Source: Apostichopus californicus (Eukaryota > Echinodermata > Holothuroidea > Aspidochirotida > Stichopodidae). From it: 64,000 bases of DNA. The notes beneath the pieces were generated by a model, which saw only the letters and a list, made by a program, of their open reading frames with translations, ran no database searches and had not been told where the DNA came from. Positions 15,101 through 30,100 of this stretch are shown one piece after another. A program made the position numbers and the translations under genes. Position 1 is the first letter of the stretch. Each line of letters starts with the position of its first letter. Where the stretch lies: the NCBI GenBank assembly GCA_020650975.1, contig JAIPMN010001607.1:37616-101615 (forward strand). The letters are read 5' to 3'.

Positions 15101-18100
15101 TTTTTGTGACCAAAATTGTTTTGGACTCAATTTTTTTTGACCAACATTTTTTCCGGTGTGTGGGTGGGGGTGTGTCCCAGTCGCCCCTACAATCATTATG
15201 CAGTTTTTTACACTGGTGTCAAAATGGTGTTTTTAATTGCACAAAGCCCAACCTTAAATTAGCATGTTCCAACTCATTATAAATTTCTGTAATTGTATAT
15301 GTCTTAAATTCATGGAAAAATTCTAAATTGCACACTTCAACCTGTTAGTTATTCTTTCTAAAGCCAAATTGCATGCTTCAACCAGTTATTTAATTTTTCT
15401 AAGTCCAAATTGCACACTCCACATACGGAGTGAAAAATATGTCTATTTTATACATTCCCACTCCCATGTTCAAAATGCAGGCTCCATATGGATTCTTAAA
15501 TAAATGCATGCTTTTATTGGTGACTGGCATGCATCCAAATCGGGTGAGGATATTACTCGCTCCACTATTTGCTTGCAACGGAACTCTTGCTATTAATCAT
15601 GTCCTTTCCCAGTATTGTTACCAGGAATTTAAAAGTTGTCTCCGCAGGACGCAACGTCTGAAAAAATTGTTTGCGTCCGCTCAGAAAAACTTGCATCTCC
15701 ACAGTCCTCCATGAAAACATGCACTTTAAAATACAACTACAGGAATGCACAATACTTAATTATAATGACCCCTGACAAAACATTGGCTTGTGTGCATTGG
15801 AAACCTATACTGATAGGTCTATAATGTGCACTAAAAAAATCAAATGATGCAAGCTGTAAATAGTATACAACAACAAAATTACTGTCCAATTTTGAAGCAG
15901 GAGTGCCTGTATGGGGACTATACAACTCCCTTACATAATGTCTATGACAATGTTATGGGCTATGACTATGCTGTGAATGTCGGAAACCAATGTACTGCAA
16001 AAGAGAGAAAACGCATGAATAAATATATTGCATTTTGAACTGACTTAATTGAGGTCCTTAAATGATGTAGAAGATATTACGTATAGATCTAAAAGACACA
16101 AGAACACGCCCCAAAAATGCCTATTGCTTGCTCACAATGTTAATGAGCCCTGTCGTAAGTTACCATTAACTATTACCCACTACATGTTATTCTTAAGTTT
16201 TATTCAAAGTTGAACAATTTTTCCTATTTCCCCAACCACTATAGGCAAGTCGGCCCAACCCCAGCCAGTTCCAACCCCATTCCCATTACAGTATGAAATA
16301 ACTTTTTACACAATGTCGATTAAAAACTCCAAAGACCCAATGGCTACTTTTGACAAAGTATGAAGTATATAATTTACACTCACAAAAAATTTAACTGAAG
16401 CATGTGGCCAAAGGGACCGGGAAAATGTATGCACTTTACGATGAACAAATTAATGTGGTGTGAATGCACACATTTTACTTTGGGGAGAGAACAAACATAC
16501 TGTGAGATGAAAAGTCCTTTTAAGTACCAGAGATGTTAGCTTCCCACACAATTGAAAAATTGTCTCGACTCATTACATTTTGTGATCAAACAATGATTCA
16601 AATGTATATGATATTCTTAGACACAGTTCAACAACAACTTCCTACCATGAGCCTTCTTGTGGAAATATGTGTCAACAAGGCCTAACGTCATGATATTTGA
16701 GTGCACAAACATCACTATCTTTACGCCAGTGACAGTAATGTTACAAGTAGTTGCATTTAAACAACATACTTTGTATTCATTGAGCATTGCGCACAATAAA
16801 TGCAGATTGTTTGCAGACAATGGTAAGAGACCATTAGCCAAGCAAATCACAGGAAGTATGGAAACTCATCATTAACTATTTTCAGCATGAAAACCTCTGT
16901 AATTGGAGGGTTGTTAACTCTGTTCTTTGCGGTTGATTGTTATGATTTGTTTTCAAACAAATTCAATCACCCGTGCAAAGATTGAAGAAATTTTGGTTCT
17001 TCTGAGAAGTTGTGTTTTTTTGAAAAGAAGAAAGAAAGATATTTGTTCAGAAAAGTGTTTGTTATGCTTTGCATAGGCCTTGTTGTGAGTGTGTATACTA
17101 CTTGGGGTTTGTTTCCCCCAAAACAGGTTGCCTCTGCAGGGCGCAAGCAATTTGAGGGTTTTGCATCCCTGGCTAATAGATTGCGTCCCAGACGCAGATC
17201 CTGCGTTCATAACAATGCTATTTCCATCACAGCATTGAAACTGGATAGTTCAAGTTATTGGTTCATTATTTTAATTGTTATGAATTGTCATTACCTTTCT
17301 TGTTCTAGGTTATTCTACCAGGATACATTGAGATGCTGAGGGATAAACTTGCAGAAAATATCCATGAATTGTGGTGTATGAACAAAATTGAAGCAGGTTG
17401 GACATGGGGACCGGTATGAATATTTCACTCTTGTCTGTAAACATCAAATGTCATTAACTCAAGCATTACAGGATGACTTTATAGGCCCAATATTAATTAG
17501 GACATTTAGGATGGTTAAACACAGCCCAGGTGGTGTATTAACTTTAAATGTTTGATTGACTATTTAAACAACTGTGGTTCATCAGTTAAAGTGGCTGGAC
17601 TACATAGTCTAACACACAGACTATTAATTCAGTTCCTCAGATGCAACCCAGAACTCAATAGGAAAATGTAAGCTTTTTGTGGCACCAGATGGCATGTTAA
17701 CATTGCATTAAAAGATGTCAAGGGGAAATGGTGTTAAATGTGCTCAGTCCTTCCTATGAAAGTTAGAAAACCATGTTTTGCTTAAATATTAGCAATTATG
17801 AAACAATAGATTGACATTAACATTTAGGTCTGCATTGAGAAGCTGATGTCATCGCTTATTTATCATTAAAGGAGCAGTCCACAGATTTAGTATATCTTAA
17901 AGGTGAATATCTTGAAAACTGGAATAGCTATGGAAACATTACTAGCACTCAATATGTTCTATTTTCCTTGAGGATTATAGATACATTAAGACTGAAATTC
18001 TGATTTGAAAGTCATCCTTTAATACTAAGAATTTAAGTGTAGAAATGTGAATGATTAAGTTTCAATTAACCACAAATACAAGAACATTAATTTTACTATC

Positions 18101-21100
18101 TTATGATGTCTTCTGTGCCAATATTTCACACTCTTCTCATAGGTCAGAGATGACGGCAAGAAAGTACATCCTTGTCTCACTTTTTTTGCCAACCTGTCAG
18201 AGCAAGAGAAGAATTTTGATATCACCATGGCCTATGAAACACTGAGGTATGCTTGCCAGAAGTTAATAATTGCTTTCCTTTCTTCCTTTTTTTCCAGTGA
18301 CAATATTTCACTTTTCTTAAGATTTGATACATTTGGTAAATTGTTAACTAATTTGCTGCTTCCAGAATTTTGTATTTCTTTAAATTTTTTTTTATTTGTG
18401 CCAATGTAATATCATAAAGCAATTGATAGCTTATAGTTGTCTGCTCGGTTTGATTTCCACATAATGTTGTCAGAGAAACATTCATGTCAATTAAATATAT
18501 CATGGTGAGTGAACCATTAAGAAGATGTATCAAAAACGTATATTAGAAAAACAAGATTTTATTGCATGTGAGCATTGCGTGATGGGAAATAATCTATATA
18601 CTGTTGTAGCAGTAGGACATTGTGGCCATTCCTGTATAGAGCTGTATGAGAGTCATCAAAATGCTATTGAAGTTGTGTTTGTCTTCCTAAGGGTTTTAAT
18701 GTCTGTAATGTATTTGGTCTTTTCAGAACCTTGATTGCACTTGGATACCACATCAGCATTGATGAAGAAGCTTCTAAGACCACCTTGAAAAGACTAAGGC
18801 TGCCAATGAAGTTAGTTTGATATTAAATCTTTGTAGTTAAATATCTTCTTCTCAACGTTTGGATGTTACTTTCTTTTTAATATCTCTTAAGTCCCTGTGA
18901 ACACTTTCTAGATTACATTCTCCAAAATAATGAAAAAAGATATGAAAGTTAAAGCTTTGATTATCTGCAGTTTTCTTAGATCATGCAACTTGTGACTAAA
19001 TTTTTGATGACCCAATGTTTGAAAATGTTATGAAGATCACATGGGATGAAAAATGAGTGGGAATATTTAGAATAAAAGACACTTGAAATACTTCAGAGAA
19101 TGCTGAAATAATTAGAAATCGCTCTGTGTATTTCTATGCAGTTACCTCATGTCAAATGGTTACAAGCCAGCTCCTTATAACCTTTCAACTGTGAGTGTGA
19201 CCCCCAAGATGACCAGACTGGTTGAACAGCTGGCTGAGAATGCTCACAATGTCTGGGCTAGAGACCGAATGGAACAAGGATGGACCTATGGTCTTGCAGA
19301 GGTGAATCATCTACTTTCTCTTCAGACTCTCACTTTCTTTTTTGTTCCTGTCAAAATGTTACAAATGTGTCAAATTGGGCTAGAGCTTGGTTGTCTTGAT
19401 TACATTGTTGTTTCAATAAATATTTGTGAGGTTCAATGTTTGGTGTCTTTATTAGTAAAGATGATTCAGGACCATTGCCAAATCTCCGCGCCGTTTGAAC
19501 GTTGTGTGCTCACAAGCCTGTTGTTCCCATCCTCCACTACTTCACACTACTAGCACTATGCTGAGTTAATGAGGCCGGCATATTGCATATTGGTCTCGAC
19601 AGCCCAGAGGAGCTGTGGTCATACTTTTACTGAATTTGTTGAATAAACAAAAGATGAGCCTACATAACTTAATGACGGGGAGATCTTTTGTTTGTAGTGG
19701 TAGCATAGGTGTTGAAACTTTGTTCTTAAAAATTTACTATGGGTACATGTGATTCCAAAGAGCAATTTTAATAGAACTTGAAAAGAGGTATTGCTTACAT
19801 TAATACCATGAGGTTATGTGATTTGGAATGTTTGATAACCATGAGGTACATATGGTACTTTCTGAATATCATATACATATATTTTCTGCCAATCAACACA
19901 AATTGACACACATTTGACTCTAGTTTCCTCTGATCTCTCAATTTCAAGGATGGCACATTCAGAAGGAATCCACAGTTAATCCCTTACAGTCAGCTAGACG
20001 ATGGTGCAAAGAAGTTGAATCGAGACACTGCTAGTGAGACAGTCAGGACCATTCTTGGCTTTGGTTACACCCTTGAACCTCCACCCTCAGAGCAGCAGGA
20101 AGGAACTTTTAGAGGTACGCAGGTTGTGTAGCAAATTATATTGTATTGACAAGATTGGAAGAATGGAGAGGATAATGAACTGAAGATAAGTCAATTATAA
20201 TGACAATAAGAAGAGTGAATAATTGTTACAATTAAAATCAAAAGACATTTATGTCATGAAACAAATTATATCAGAACTGAGATGAACTTTTAAGTGATTG
20301 CACTGAAATTTCCTACATTTATGCAAATGTAGAATACCTGTGTTCATTGTTCACAAATCTCAGGCAGTGACTTTGCATTTGCATAACCGAATCAAGCCCT
20401 GTGTTGAGGAGAGGTGTAAATAATGGTTGGCTGTACTTTTATTTTTATTCTTTGAATATAAAATAAAGTTTTCTGATAAATGAAGGTATTTTAATGAATT
20501 TGTGAGGTGGACTTGAAAACATCGTTTGTCTTAACTTTGATGAATTTACCCAAGTTAATGGATGCTGCTAGAATTAGTATTTCTGGAGTGAAGAAAGACT
20601 TTGTTTGCAGAAGTAGGTATATGTTTGTTATTAATACTGAAGAGAGTTACAGTACTGACAGGGCTATTTGATTGCTTGGTTGTGTACAGGGCTGTCCAGA
20701 GAAATGTCAGACAAGGGAAGAAGGACAAGAATATTCAGAGCACAGAAAACATATGCTGTTACAAAAGGAAAGTGGTAAGTCTTAACCATTCACACAAACT
20801 TAATAATTTGTACAATTATTCTGAGTAATCTGTAAAGTATACTTAGAACTGTATATTTACCATTTCAATGTTAAGAAGCAGAAGGAGAGAGAGATATAAA
20901 AAAATAGTTTGATTACAGTATCTATGATGAGACTTTGCAGTGTCTAGTGAGATGTTTAATATTCAATGGTGTCCTACTACACCCACCACTCATTGCAAAC
21001 AACTTTTACTGAGAGTAAAATGACATTGTATTCTAAACAACTTGATGATTGTTAGTAAAATGAATATTTCATTCAGTGTGATTATCCTCTAATCACCAAA

Positions 21101-24100
21101 CATGTTAGAAAAGATTTTTTGGTTTGACATTTATTTTGCTCCATAGGTACTATGAGCTTGAAGTGAAGAGTCAGGGCATTGTCAGGGTTGGTTGGGGCAA
21201 TCCATCGTTGGGAGCCGGATCTCAGCTGGGAACAGATGGTCAGTCATATGTATTTGATGGATTTGTGGTAAGTATGAAATAAAGAGAAATAATTTGATAC
21301 TTACTCACTGTCATACACCATTCAATGTATTGTTAGATACACCAAAGGTAGAGGAAATTCTATAGTGAGCGATCTAAAGAGGCACTCACTTCTGTTGAGT
21401 TATCTAAGCAGGCTGTGTAGTAGCCAAGCAGTTTGTTAAGATCATTCTCGTGGTATTAGTAGATAATTTTCACCAAGATTTAATGTTTGTTCTCCATCCA
21501 TCTAGGAGTGTTGCTAATGCCAGTCCACAGCTATACCTATTAATTATATTAACCTCCAGCCTAATATTGAGCAGTCAAAGGTACTGTTAAGTTGTGTATC
21601 AATATGATGGTCTTAGAAATGCCTCTTTGAAACACCCCTTCATCAGGTGCGTATCCAGGGGGGGGGGCGTTGGGGGCGCGCGCCCCCCCGGGNNNNNNNN
21701 NNNNNNNNNNNNNNNNNNNNNNNNNNNNNNNNNGAAAAGGAGGAGAGGAAGGAAAGGAAAAGAAAAAGAAGAAAGAGAGAAAAAGGAGAAAAGGAGGGAG
21801 TATAGAAGATAAACGCCAAGACACCGGGAAGAGAAAGAGGAAAAGTCATAATTACAGCGCTGATCCCTATGATATACACAGGGTAGCCAGTGACAGATCG
21901 AGGATTACGGAGGGGACGTGCGCCTCACCCTACCCCTTACACCGACAACTCCTTTTTTGACGTTTCCATTTTTCTTCTCACACTAATGTATCTATATATA
22001 TACTATATATGGTCTATCATAACGCGTGTGTGTATGGACGCCTTAAACAATTGTACAATTGTGCTATGGAACCAACTGTGGCTGGTCTTGAACTCGACCG
22101 AGTCGTCGGGAACATGACGCATTTCGGGAAGGGGGCGACCGCCCCCCCCCCCTGAGCAAATTTTCTTTATGATATCGCTAGTAATTTTAAAATAGACAAT
22201 GCTTAGGTGCAACGTACAAGGCCTGGGAAGTGTCATTTCCAGCAATCTGGGAGGCATTTTCGGCCAAAATTTTCTTGTACGCTTCGCGCCAACACATGGT
22301 GGCGCTACGCTTAGATAGTTTGCCTACAGGGATAGCGCTACACGCCTGCATGAATTTGTAAAGCAAAGAGCAGATATCACATCATATCAGTGAACATGAA
22401 AATGCATGTTCCAGGATGAACAGCCTTAAAACTGTCTATGTGTGTAGACAAAGGCGTAGGAGCCCAATTGGATTTGGGGGCTGTAACGACTTGCCCGAAA
22501 AATATAACCACAATTTGTCGCGCTTCGCTTCGCGCGCGTTCAACATGTTAATGTCAATATCATATAAGCAAGCATTGGTCATTATAACGCATGGCATCGT
22601 GTACCGTACGGTCCGTCAAAGTTGCGCTGTATACCGCCGGATGCTAATGTAAACAACGAAATGTTTTATGTAGATGGAGAAAAAGCATACAGGTCCAATT
22701 ATGTCAAAACTCTCTTTTACAGTAGTCATGGCGAATTAGTCGACCAAGCTTACAACTTTATTTTAATTACCAAGGAGATCATTTTTAAACTATTCATTTC
22801 CTTAAGCTACATCATTGCTATTTATTTTTCTTTTTTCAGTAGGTGCCCGAAACATTCTCAGCATATTGCCCGAATTTTTAGGGGGAAAAATTGGTTGGGG
22901 GGGGGGCTGCAGCCCCCGCCTCCTACACCTATGTGTGTATAGGTTTAGAAATATATGATATCGGAAATATCTGCTATTTTCATTTCCTTCAACGAAGTTT
23001 TATAATAGCCGTTATAAGAGGTTTTAATATTTCTACACCAATAAATTAACTGTGTCTGAATTTTCGAAAATTTCCTGACCAACATTCTTTATCATACTTC
23101 CCTCTACTCGTGCAATTTGACCTGTCTGTTAGGGGTTGAAGGAGGTTTTTCAATATTGGTTGTCCGTAGATTGAATTTTGTGCAACATTATGGGTATGTT
23201 TTGAAGTGATTTTATTCACGAGAAATGGGAATTTTCAAATTCTGAACAAATAATGGGCTTAAAACCTTGAAATGTGTGGCTTTCGGATATTGTGGGCCGT
23301 GACGTAAAGAATCACCTACAAAAGCAATGATCCACAGGACATGCAATTAGGTCGAACATGATGTGTGACTGGTGACAATCTTCAAAAGGTTATGGATGGA
23401 ATAAAAAACTATTGGGAAATACTTGGTTCTCAGGCAAAAGTGTACAACTGCTTGGTCATTTTCAAGCCCGAGAAGTGCCATTTCCGGTGATCTGGGGGGT
23501 ATCAAAACCTATCAAAACCAGAAATTTTCTTGTACGCTCCGCGCCAACCGATGGTGGCGCTCCGCTTAGATAGTAATTCGCGCCCCCCGGGTTAGAAAAT
23601 CCTGGATACGCGCCTGTTCATGATGTTGCTAAAGAAGTACAAATGAATTCAGATCTATGACTGTTTAGTTTCATTAGAGGAGTAAGTCCATTGTCTACTC
23701 CATTGTTAAATTAAAGCTAGTAACATGCATATGACATGTTGGACTGGACATGATGTCTGTCGAGATTGTGAAAGTTCTGTGAAGCCTTCTTTTCTAACTT
23801 CAATTTTTTCTCCCTTTTGTGCTAGGCTCGTAAATGGTTTCAGGGATCAGAAAACTTTGGGAAGGTGTGGCAAGAAGGTGATGTCATTGGCTGTATGTTG
23901 AATGCTGATGAGAGAACGATAAGTAAGTCAAACCTAACTATTTCATAAATACTATGTTTTGATTTCTTGGACAAACTGACTGATCAGTTTGTGAAGTCTA
24001 CTGGTTTATAAAGAGTTGTTTCTTATAACAGATCATCTTGCATGGTCTGTAGCTCTTCCTGTCTGGCACAGAGTGAGAGAAACTCCTTGCTTTTTCATCA

Positions 24101-27100
24101 GCTTTTCTGATCAAAACAATTTCATTATATTTGTCCTCTTCTTTAATTTACTTAGGTTTTACTCTGAATGGAGAGTATCTAACCTGCCAAGCTGGTACAG
24201 AAGTTGCTTTCAGAGATGTTGAAATTGGTGACGGTAAGTTTAATTTATAAATATTCATCAGTTTACAGAATCATTAAGACTAAACATCACTACAATTTTA
24301 TACAGGACGAAGACAATGCTGAAAAGCAACTATAGAAGGTAAACATTTAAAATACCTTATTGATTAGTTTGATCAGGCCTAGCTGGGATATGTTTTAAAT
24401 GAATGAAGAGTTTGACACCATTCAGTGACATTGAGTACCTAACAGTAGAGACTAAGACTCATTAATATACTTGTGTATTACAGATGTAAAGTATCTCGGA
24501 ATACAAGGAGATTACATGGCAAGAAAGTATGTATTTTGGGATGTCGTAAGTGAGACTTACTTTGGAAACTGCAGAAATCAACCATTTTTCTTATCATAGG
24601 TCTTGTTCCGGTCTTCATGCTTGCTGCAGGGGAAGAAGCTCATCTCTATTTTGGTCAGGTATGATTGAAAAAAAAAAAAATTACCTACTGCCAATCGTGC
24701 TTGGGTGCTTTTCATTACTTAAACCAACACCATAGTGAAGTTCCAACTAAAATTCTTACATTTCCATTCAAGTGAGAAGTTCTTTGATGTGTATGAAATT
24801 CACCTGTAGCCTTTTGATTCCTTTGGATTCCTTCTGTATGTGCCAAAGAGAACAGAGGATCAGGTCAGGATCTGATCTGGCCCTGAGATCTTGATGAACC
24901 CATGATGGGAGATCAGATTTGGTGCTAGACATCACAACACTGAGTTTGCATGCTCTGGAGTACATGGTGACCTGAGATAAGTACAGGCAAACTGTGTCCT
25001 GCAATTAACCATATCCAGCACTTGTAGCTGCAAATTGTTCCTGAAATCATTTACTCTTTATGTTGAATGGTCTGCTTATAGGTTTACTTTTTATCCTTCA
25101 TGCGGTTTCTCCTTCCTTTTGCAACATATATTTTGCAATATTTTGAAGGAATTTTGAACTTAACTGCATCTATTTTGATCAATGTGTCACATAAAGGGAG
25201 GCTTTGATTGATTCATTGTAAACTGTCACTTTAATTGGGAATCAGGCCTGGCACTATTACTATACTGCTGATGTTGTCGCAGAATAATTTGTGCCTCTTT
25301 CAATAACAGAGATCACACAGCACCGTCAGAACATTTACCTCATTACATCAGTACTGAGAAAAGTATATGTACCTTTTATGCAATGCAGTCTGTATGGAAT
25401 TTTGAATACACTGGGGACATATACATCTATTTGCACAACGATATTCACGTGAAGCATTTGTGCCAGCTAATGAATAACATATTAACCTTCATGTTCAGTG
25501 ACTCCCCATGGGCAGTTGGATCCAGAGCGATCAAATATGAATGCAAATTGAATTGTGTTATTTTTTTTTAAGCATGGGTTTCTGATTGGGGCTCTAGTGA
25601 GAACTCTCTTTAACTGACAAAACTATAGCCCTAAGGTTTATTATCAGATAAGGATGTACCTAGGATAATGGAATAAATGTGGTGCTGAGCTAAGAATGGA
25701 TATTGTTATATTGACAAAAAGAAAAGCAGATGTACATGACATTGTAAGTATCTGTTGTGACATTAAGGTAATAAGTTAAGTAAGTAGTTAACAATTTATT
25801 TGGTTCTCATTTATGGTAAACAGGCATTATGTTACAATCAGCTTGAGAGGACATGTTTGTCCATTCATCATTATTGATAAAAGCATATATAAAAGAATAA
25901 TATATTGATGAAGACTTGTTCCTTTGACTTTCAAGAAGATAATACACACTTACAATACAGTTGTAAAGGTTATGCCTGTTGTGACACCACTCTCATTAGG
26001 GTTTCTCTTGTACGTTGCATGCTGAACATTTATGGTATGATTTTATTTGATTTTCCATAGGATGTTTATGCCCTGAAATACTTTACCATATGTGGTCTTC
26101 AAGAAGGCTATGAGCCATTTTGTGTGTAAGTATTTATTTGAGGTTTGATATTTAAAAAATATTTTTTATATATTTAATATACTTCTAGTTAATGTGATCA
26201 ACATTAGCCTTAGTTTAATTTCTGGTGTTGATATTATATATCCTGATGACCTGAAGGAGGGGTCACAATAGTTACCATTCTCATCTTGTGACTCCATATG
26301 ATATTTGGGTATGACAGTTCCACTAAGATTGTTTTAACTATCCCCCCTCCCTCCCTCCCTCCCCTTCTAAGATCATTCCTTTTCCTTTTAAGTATTTAGA
26401 ATTTTCAAATCAAGGAAGACTGAATGAGCATGTTGAAGTAGCATTAATTGTCAATTTAATAGAAATATTTGAAAACTGAAGTGACCACCAATTATAAATC
26501 AGTGGTGATCTCTTCCGGTAAGCTTGCATCCACTAACTAGAAAAGAGTGCTTAGCGACTTTAACATGTATGTAAAAGACATTTATTTCAGTTTTGATACT
26601 TTTGATCAGTGGCTTTCAGTTGCAGTAACTTTAATATGTTCCATCTGTTGTATTTTTCCAGTAACATGAAGAAATCTATGCCACTGTGGTATAGCAAGAG
26701 CCAACCATGTTTTAAAACAGTTGATGAGGACCATCCAGATCTTGAAGTCACACGGATACCTGCTGGGTAAAGATATTAACAATTCATCTGGGTTGTTTAT
26801 TCATACACTCTGTTGTTTTAATCATAGTATCAAAAGTTGAAACCATCAATGAAATTGATCTGTTGAAGGACATGTACCGATAGTACCGATCTCAGTCCTT
26901 AACATTGTTACTAGAAACAAAACATGTCACATAGGCCGATAACATGATTTTTCACATCATCCAAAATTTTTTAGTTAAATATATTTTTAGTAGTCAGTAT
27001 GTTGAAGTCATTCTAACATACCTTGCTTAGATTCTAAATGAATGGTATACCTTTTAATGAAATGCAGTAAGGGTTTATTAACTTAGAACTTTAATAAATG

Positions 27101-30100
27101 AATTAAGTTTGTATCCACTCATTCTACATGATTCCTTACATGTGTGTTCTGAGTTCTGAGTTTCCTCTGATTCCTCTGCAAACAGTGTGGAAGGACCACC
27201 TTGTCTGAGGATTTCACATAAAAAGTTCAACGCAATGGAGAATCTACCGTATGAGTTTTTGCGACTGAGCATGCCCGTGGAATGCCAGGATTATCCAACT
27301 AGGTAAGGTGAACCAGGTTTCCAGGTGTTTATGAAACCATTAGATTCTCTTCTGCTTAATTTTATTCTTAAAGTTGGTACTACATTCAATTAGGCAGAAA
27401 CACACAAAATATTTGACAAAGCAATTACACTTTAATCGTATTTGCAGTTATGTGCTTACAAAAGTATTTGTAGCTGAAGCCATTGAAAACCATATTGCTG
27501 CCATAAAAGAATGTGATACAGTGCAATACGTTTACTGTGTAGTTTATTAGTTATATTTACAATAATGCAGTTTTTGTTATCTCTGTAGAGTTTTGTACAA
27601 TTTGAATGTATCACTATTTGAGTTCTTATAATAGCAATCTATTGCTTAATTGATATGTTGCATGGTGACTTTTGCACATTTTGTGTGTATTACAGTGGTG
27701 AACTAGCTCTCTCCATCCAAGTGCCAACTCTCTCTCCGGCCAATAACAAGAGAAATATCTGGAAACGTCAACAAGGTAATAACAGCTTGGACTACCTGGA
27801 AACCAATTCAGTGGATGCTCCCAGGAAAGGTAGGATGCATGATGTATTACATTCATCCGTCAAACAACCTTCAATCAAATATAAAGTAGCTTCATTCTTT
27901 GGTAATAGATTTGTTAAACATTGCTGCTGGGGATGGAGACTTTCTTTTGGGTTTTTCTGTTGACAATAACATCTTTCATAATTACATCCTTTAATGCACA
28001 ACTAAACAAATTAACATACAACTGCAATTGACTTGTGAAGAGTTAGCCATTCTACTTCCTCAAAATTTTTGATTTACTTAAAACTTTTATGGTTGTTTTT
28101 GAACCCCCTTCTATGGTTTAGACCCGTTTATGATTGTTTTTGGACACCTCTTATGGTTTTTTGTAGACCCCTTCCACATGCTGTGATATGTTAAGAGTAT
28201 GAAGTGTGCCATGTTAAATTTCTTTTAATGGTTTCAAACCCTGTTTGATGTGAAATGGGTTTCTTTCCAATTTCTTCTGTATTGGTATTTTCTAACCTTT
28301 ACAGTTAAGATGTTGCTTTAAAATGATGTATTAAATCAAATTTTACATCCTGTGTTAGCCAAGGACAAGTTTTTTTTTCTAAATCATGAATTTTAACATT
28401 TTCTGCAGACTAATCACTAATTGCCTCTGAAGGCTCTCTTGTGACAATTTTTAGTCATTAAAATTAATGGTTTCTTTGTTAAAAGTGTCCTCCCCAGATA
28501 TTTGTAAAACCTCGTTATTTTTACAATGTATCATATTTCCAATTTGAACAAGTAGCTGATGTAACTATTGTGAAGCTGATTAGTTGTTACTCGTTGTGCA
28601 TATCTTATTGGAATCCCTCAGCTGAAACTGATTATCTTGTAGGTTTATTTGCTGAGTTGCTCCAACTTTATCGATACTCTCTCCCATAGTCTGGTATTAA
28701 ATATGTAATTTGTTTAGTTTCTATGAGCTGCTTCAAATCATCTCCATGCTACTGAACTGTGACATTGTCTCACGGGGAAAGGAAAACGGTATCATATTGC
28801 ACTGTTGGAAATAAAAACACATGAATCAACTTCTCAATAAGTATATTTTCCTTCAATGTTTAAAAGTATGATATAATTACCCAAGAGCCTCCTAAAATAT
28901 AGTAGCAACTTGATCAAACTGTTAAAGAAACCCTTCTAGCATTTTAAATAATTTTCAAATGGGTTTTTTTTGTTTTCTTTTGGAAAGTTTCCAATTATCT
29001 TCATTATTTGATATGCATCTTTACAAGATTTGTTAGTGAACAGCATTGCTATGGTATTTTAAGATAAAAATGCAAATTTTGTTTTACCAAAAAAGACTGC
29101 AAAAAGCTGCGTTGAATGAGTGCCACGCTTGGTTGTCAGATTTTAGCTTAGTATGTACACATATGTGGAAAAGTTAACTATCCCATGTCACTACAGTTTT
29201 CCTTACAGTTACAAACCCGATGAAGTTTTCTTATTTTCTTATCTTTCCTGTTTCACTACTCTTGAGGTGACAAGGGCGTAGGAACCGGTGGGGCTGGGGG
29301 GGCGCCAGCCCCCAGTGAAAAATATGGGGGGGGGCGGAAGTATCATTCCGCCCCCCGCTTCGCAAGTCAGAAAACCCCTTTTTCATTTCCAAATGAGAAA
29401 AAATCTCATTTGGAGCACCAAATTGCATCTAAGGCCAGGTGAAAATGCAAAATTATTTACAAAATGGAGTGGGTGTTGAAGTGTGCTATATTGCACCAAA
29501 TTGCATCTGAGGCCACCTGGAAATGCAAAAAAAGGGGACACCCCCTCCCCTTAGACCCCTCCCCCAGGCCGGCCATCAGTCTCCAGCCCCCCCACTCAAA
29601 AGTACCTTCCTACACCACTGTGAGGTGACAAGTCAACAGTGACATGCATGCAAGAAAGCTTTTAATCTTAATTCTTTTTCTTCTCTGACAATCTTTTGGG
29701 GGTTTCCTTTTGTTTTTTTCACATTCTTTCTATTTTTTTGGTGCATGGTTTGTCTGCAGTGATTCTTAATGGTTACAACAGTTCTGTGCATGGCAGTGAC
29801 TCTGAGAGCGACTTCTATCACGATAATCTATCTTCGTCGTCTCCCAACAAGGCAGCTATCCGAAGGAAACTTCTATTAAGTAATTTCATTCATATTTTTC
29901 CTTCTTCTGTTTTATTTCTCATCTGATTGCAGAGTTCTGATGTTGTGATTATTGGTAGAATAAACGTTCTCTTCATTACTTTGTTAGAAGCATTCCAAAA
30001 CCTTCAGTGATATATATTGATATAAGGATCTTGCATCATTTGAAGCAAACCACAATGCGGAATCTGGAAGTTTATTTATCTTAGCAAATACCCTCGCAAA

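Larger units (their letters stand above)
21644..23616. mobile_element. DNA-transposon-like element in intron 23 (about 2 kb)
   Basis: The left end CAGGTGCGTATCCAGG is the inverted complement of the right end CCTGGATACGCGCCTG with one mismatch. Both sides are flanked by TTCAT, a probable 5-bp target duplication. Long G/C runs follow both termini. It contains a gap and a nested hAT-like element. No transposase frame is visible, so it is non-autonomous or decayed. A hAT-related group is possible from the CAG start; I cannot fix the superfamily. Confidence 0.75.

Noticed and set aside
15430-15714. 94-codon open frame in intron 16
   Set aside because: Overlaps a minus-strand frame of similar size, has no recognisable domain, and no splice phases linking it to RYR.
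21561-21960. Open frames on both strands rich in Lys/Arg or Phe/Ser
   Set aside because: They cross the run of N and low-complexity purine sequence at a transposon end.
24484-24549. Block [18 protein letters not shown] between exons 25 and 26
   Set aside because: Exon 25 joins exon 26 directly in agreement with vertebrate RyR, and no donor in the block restores phase 1.
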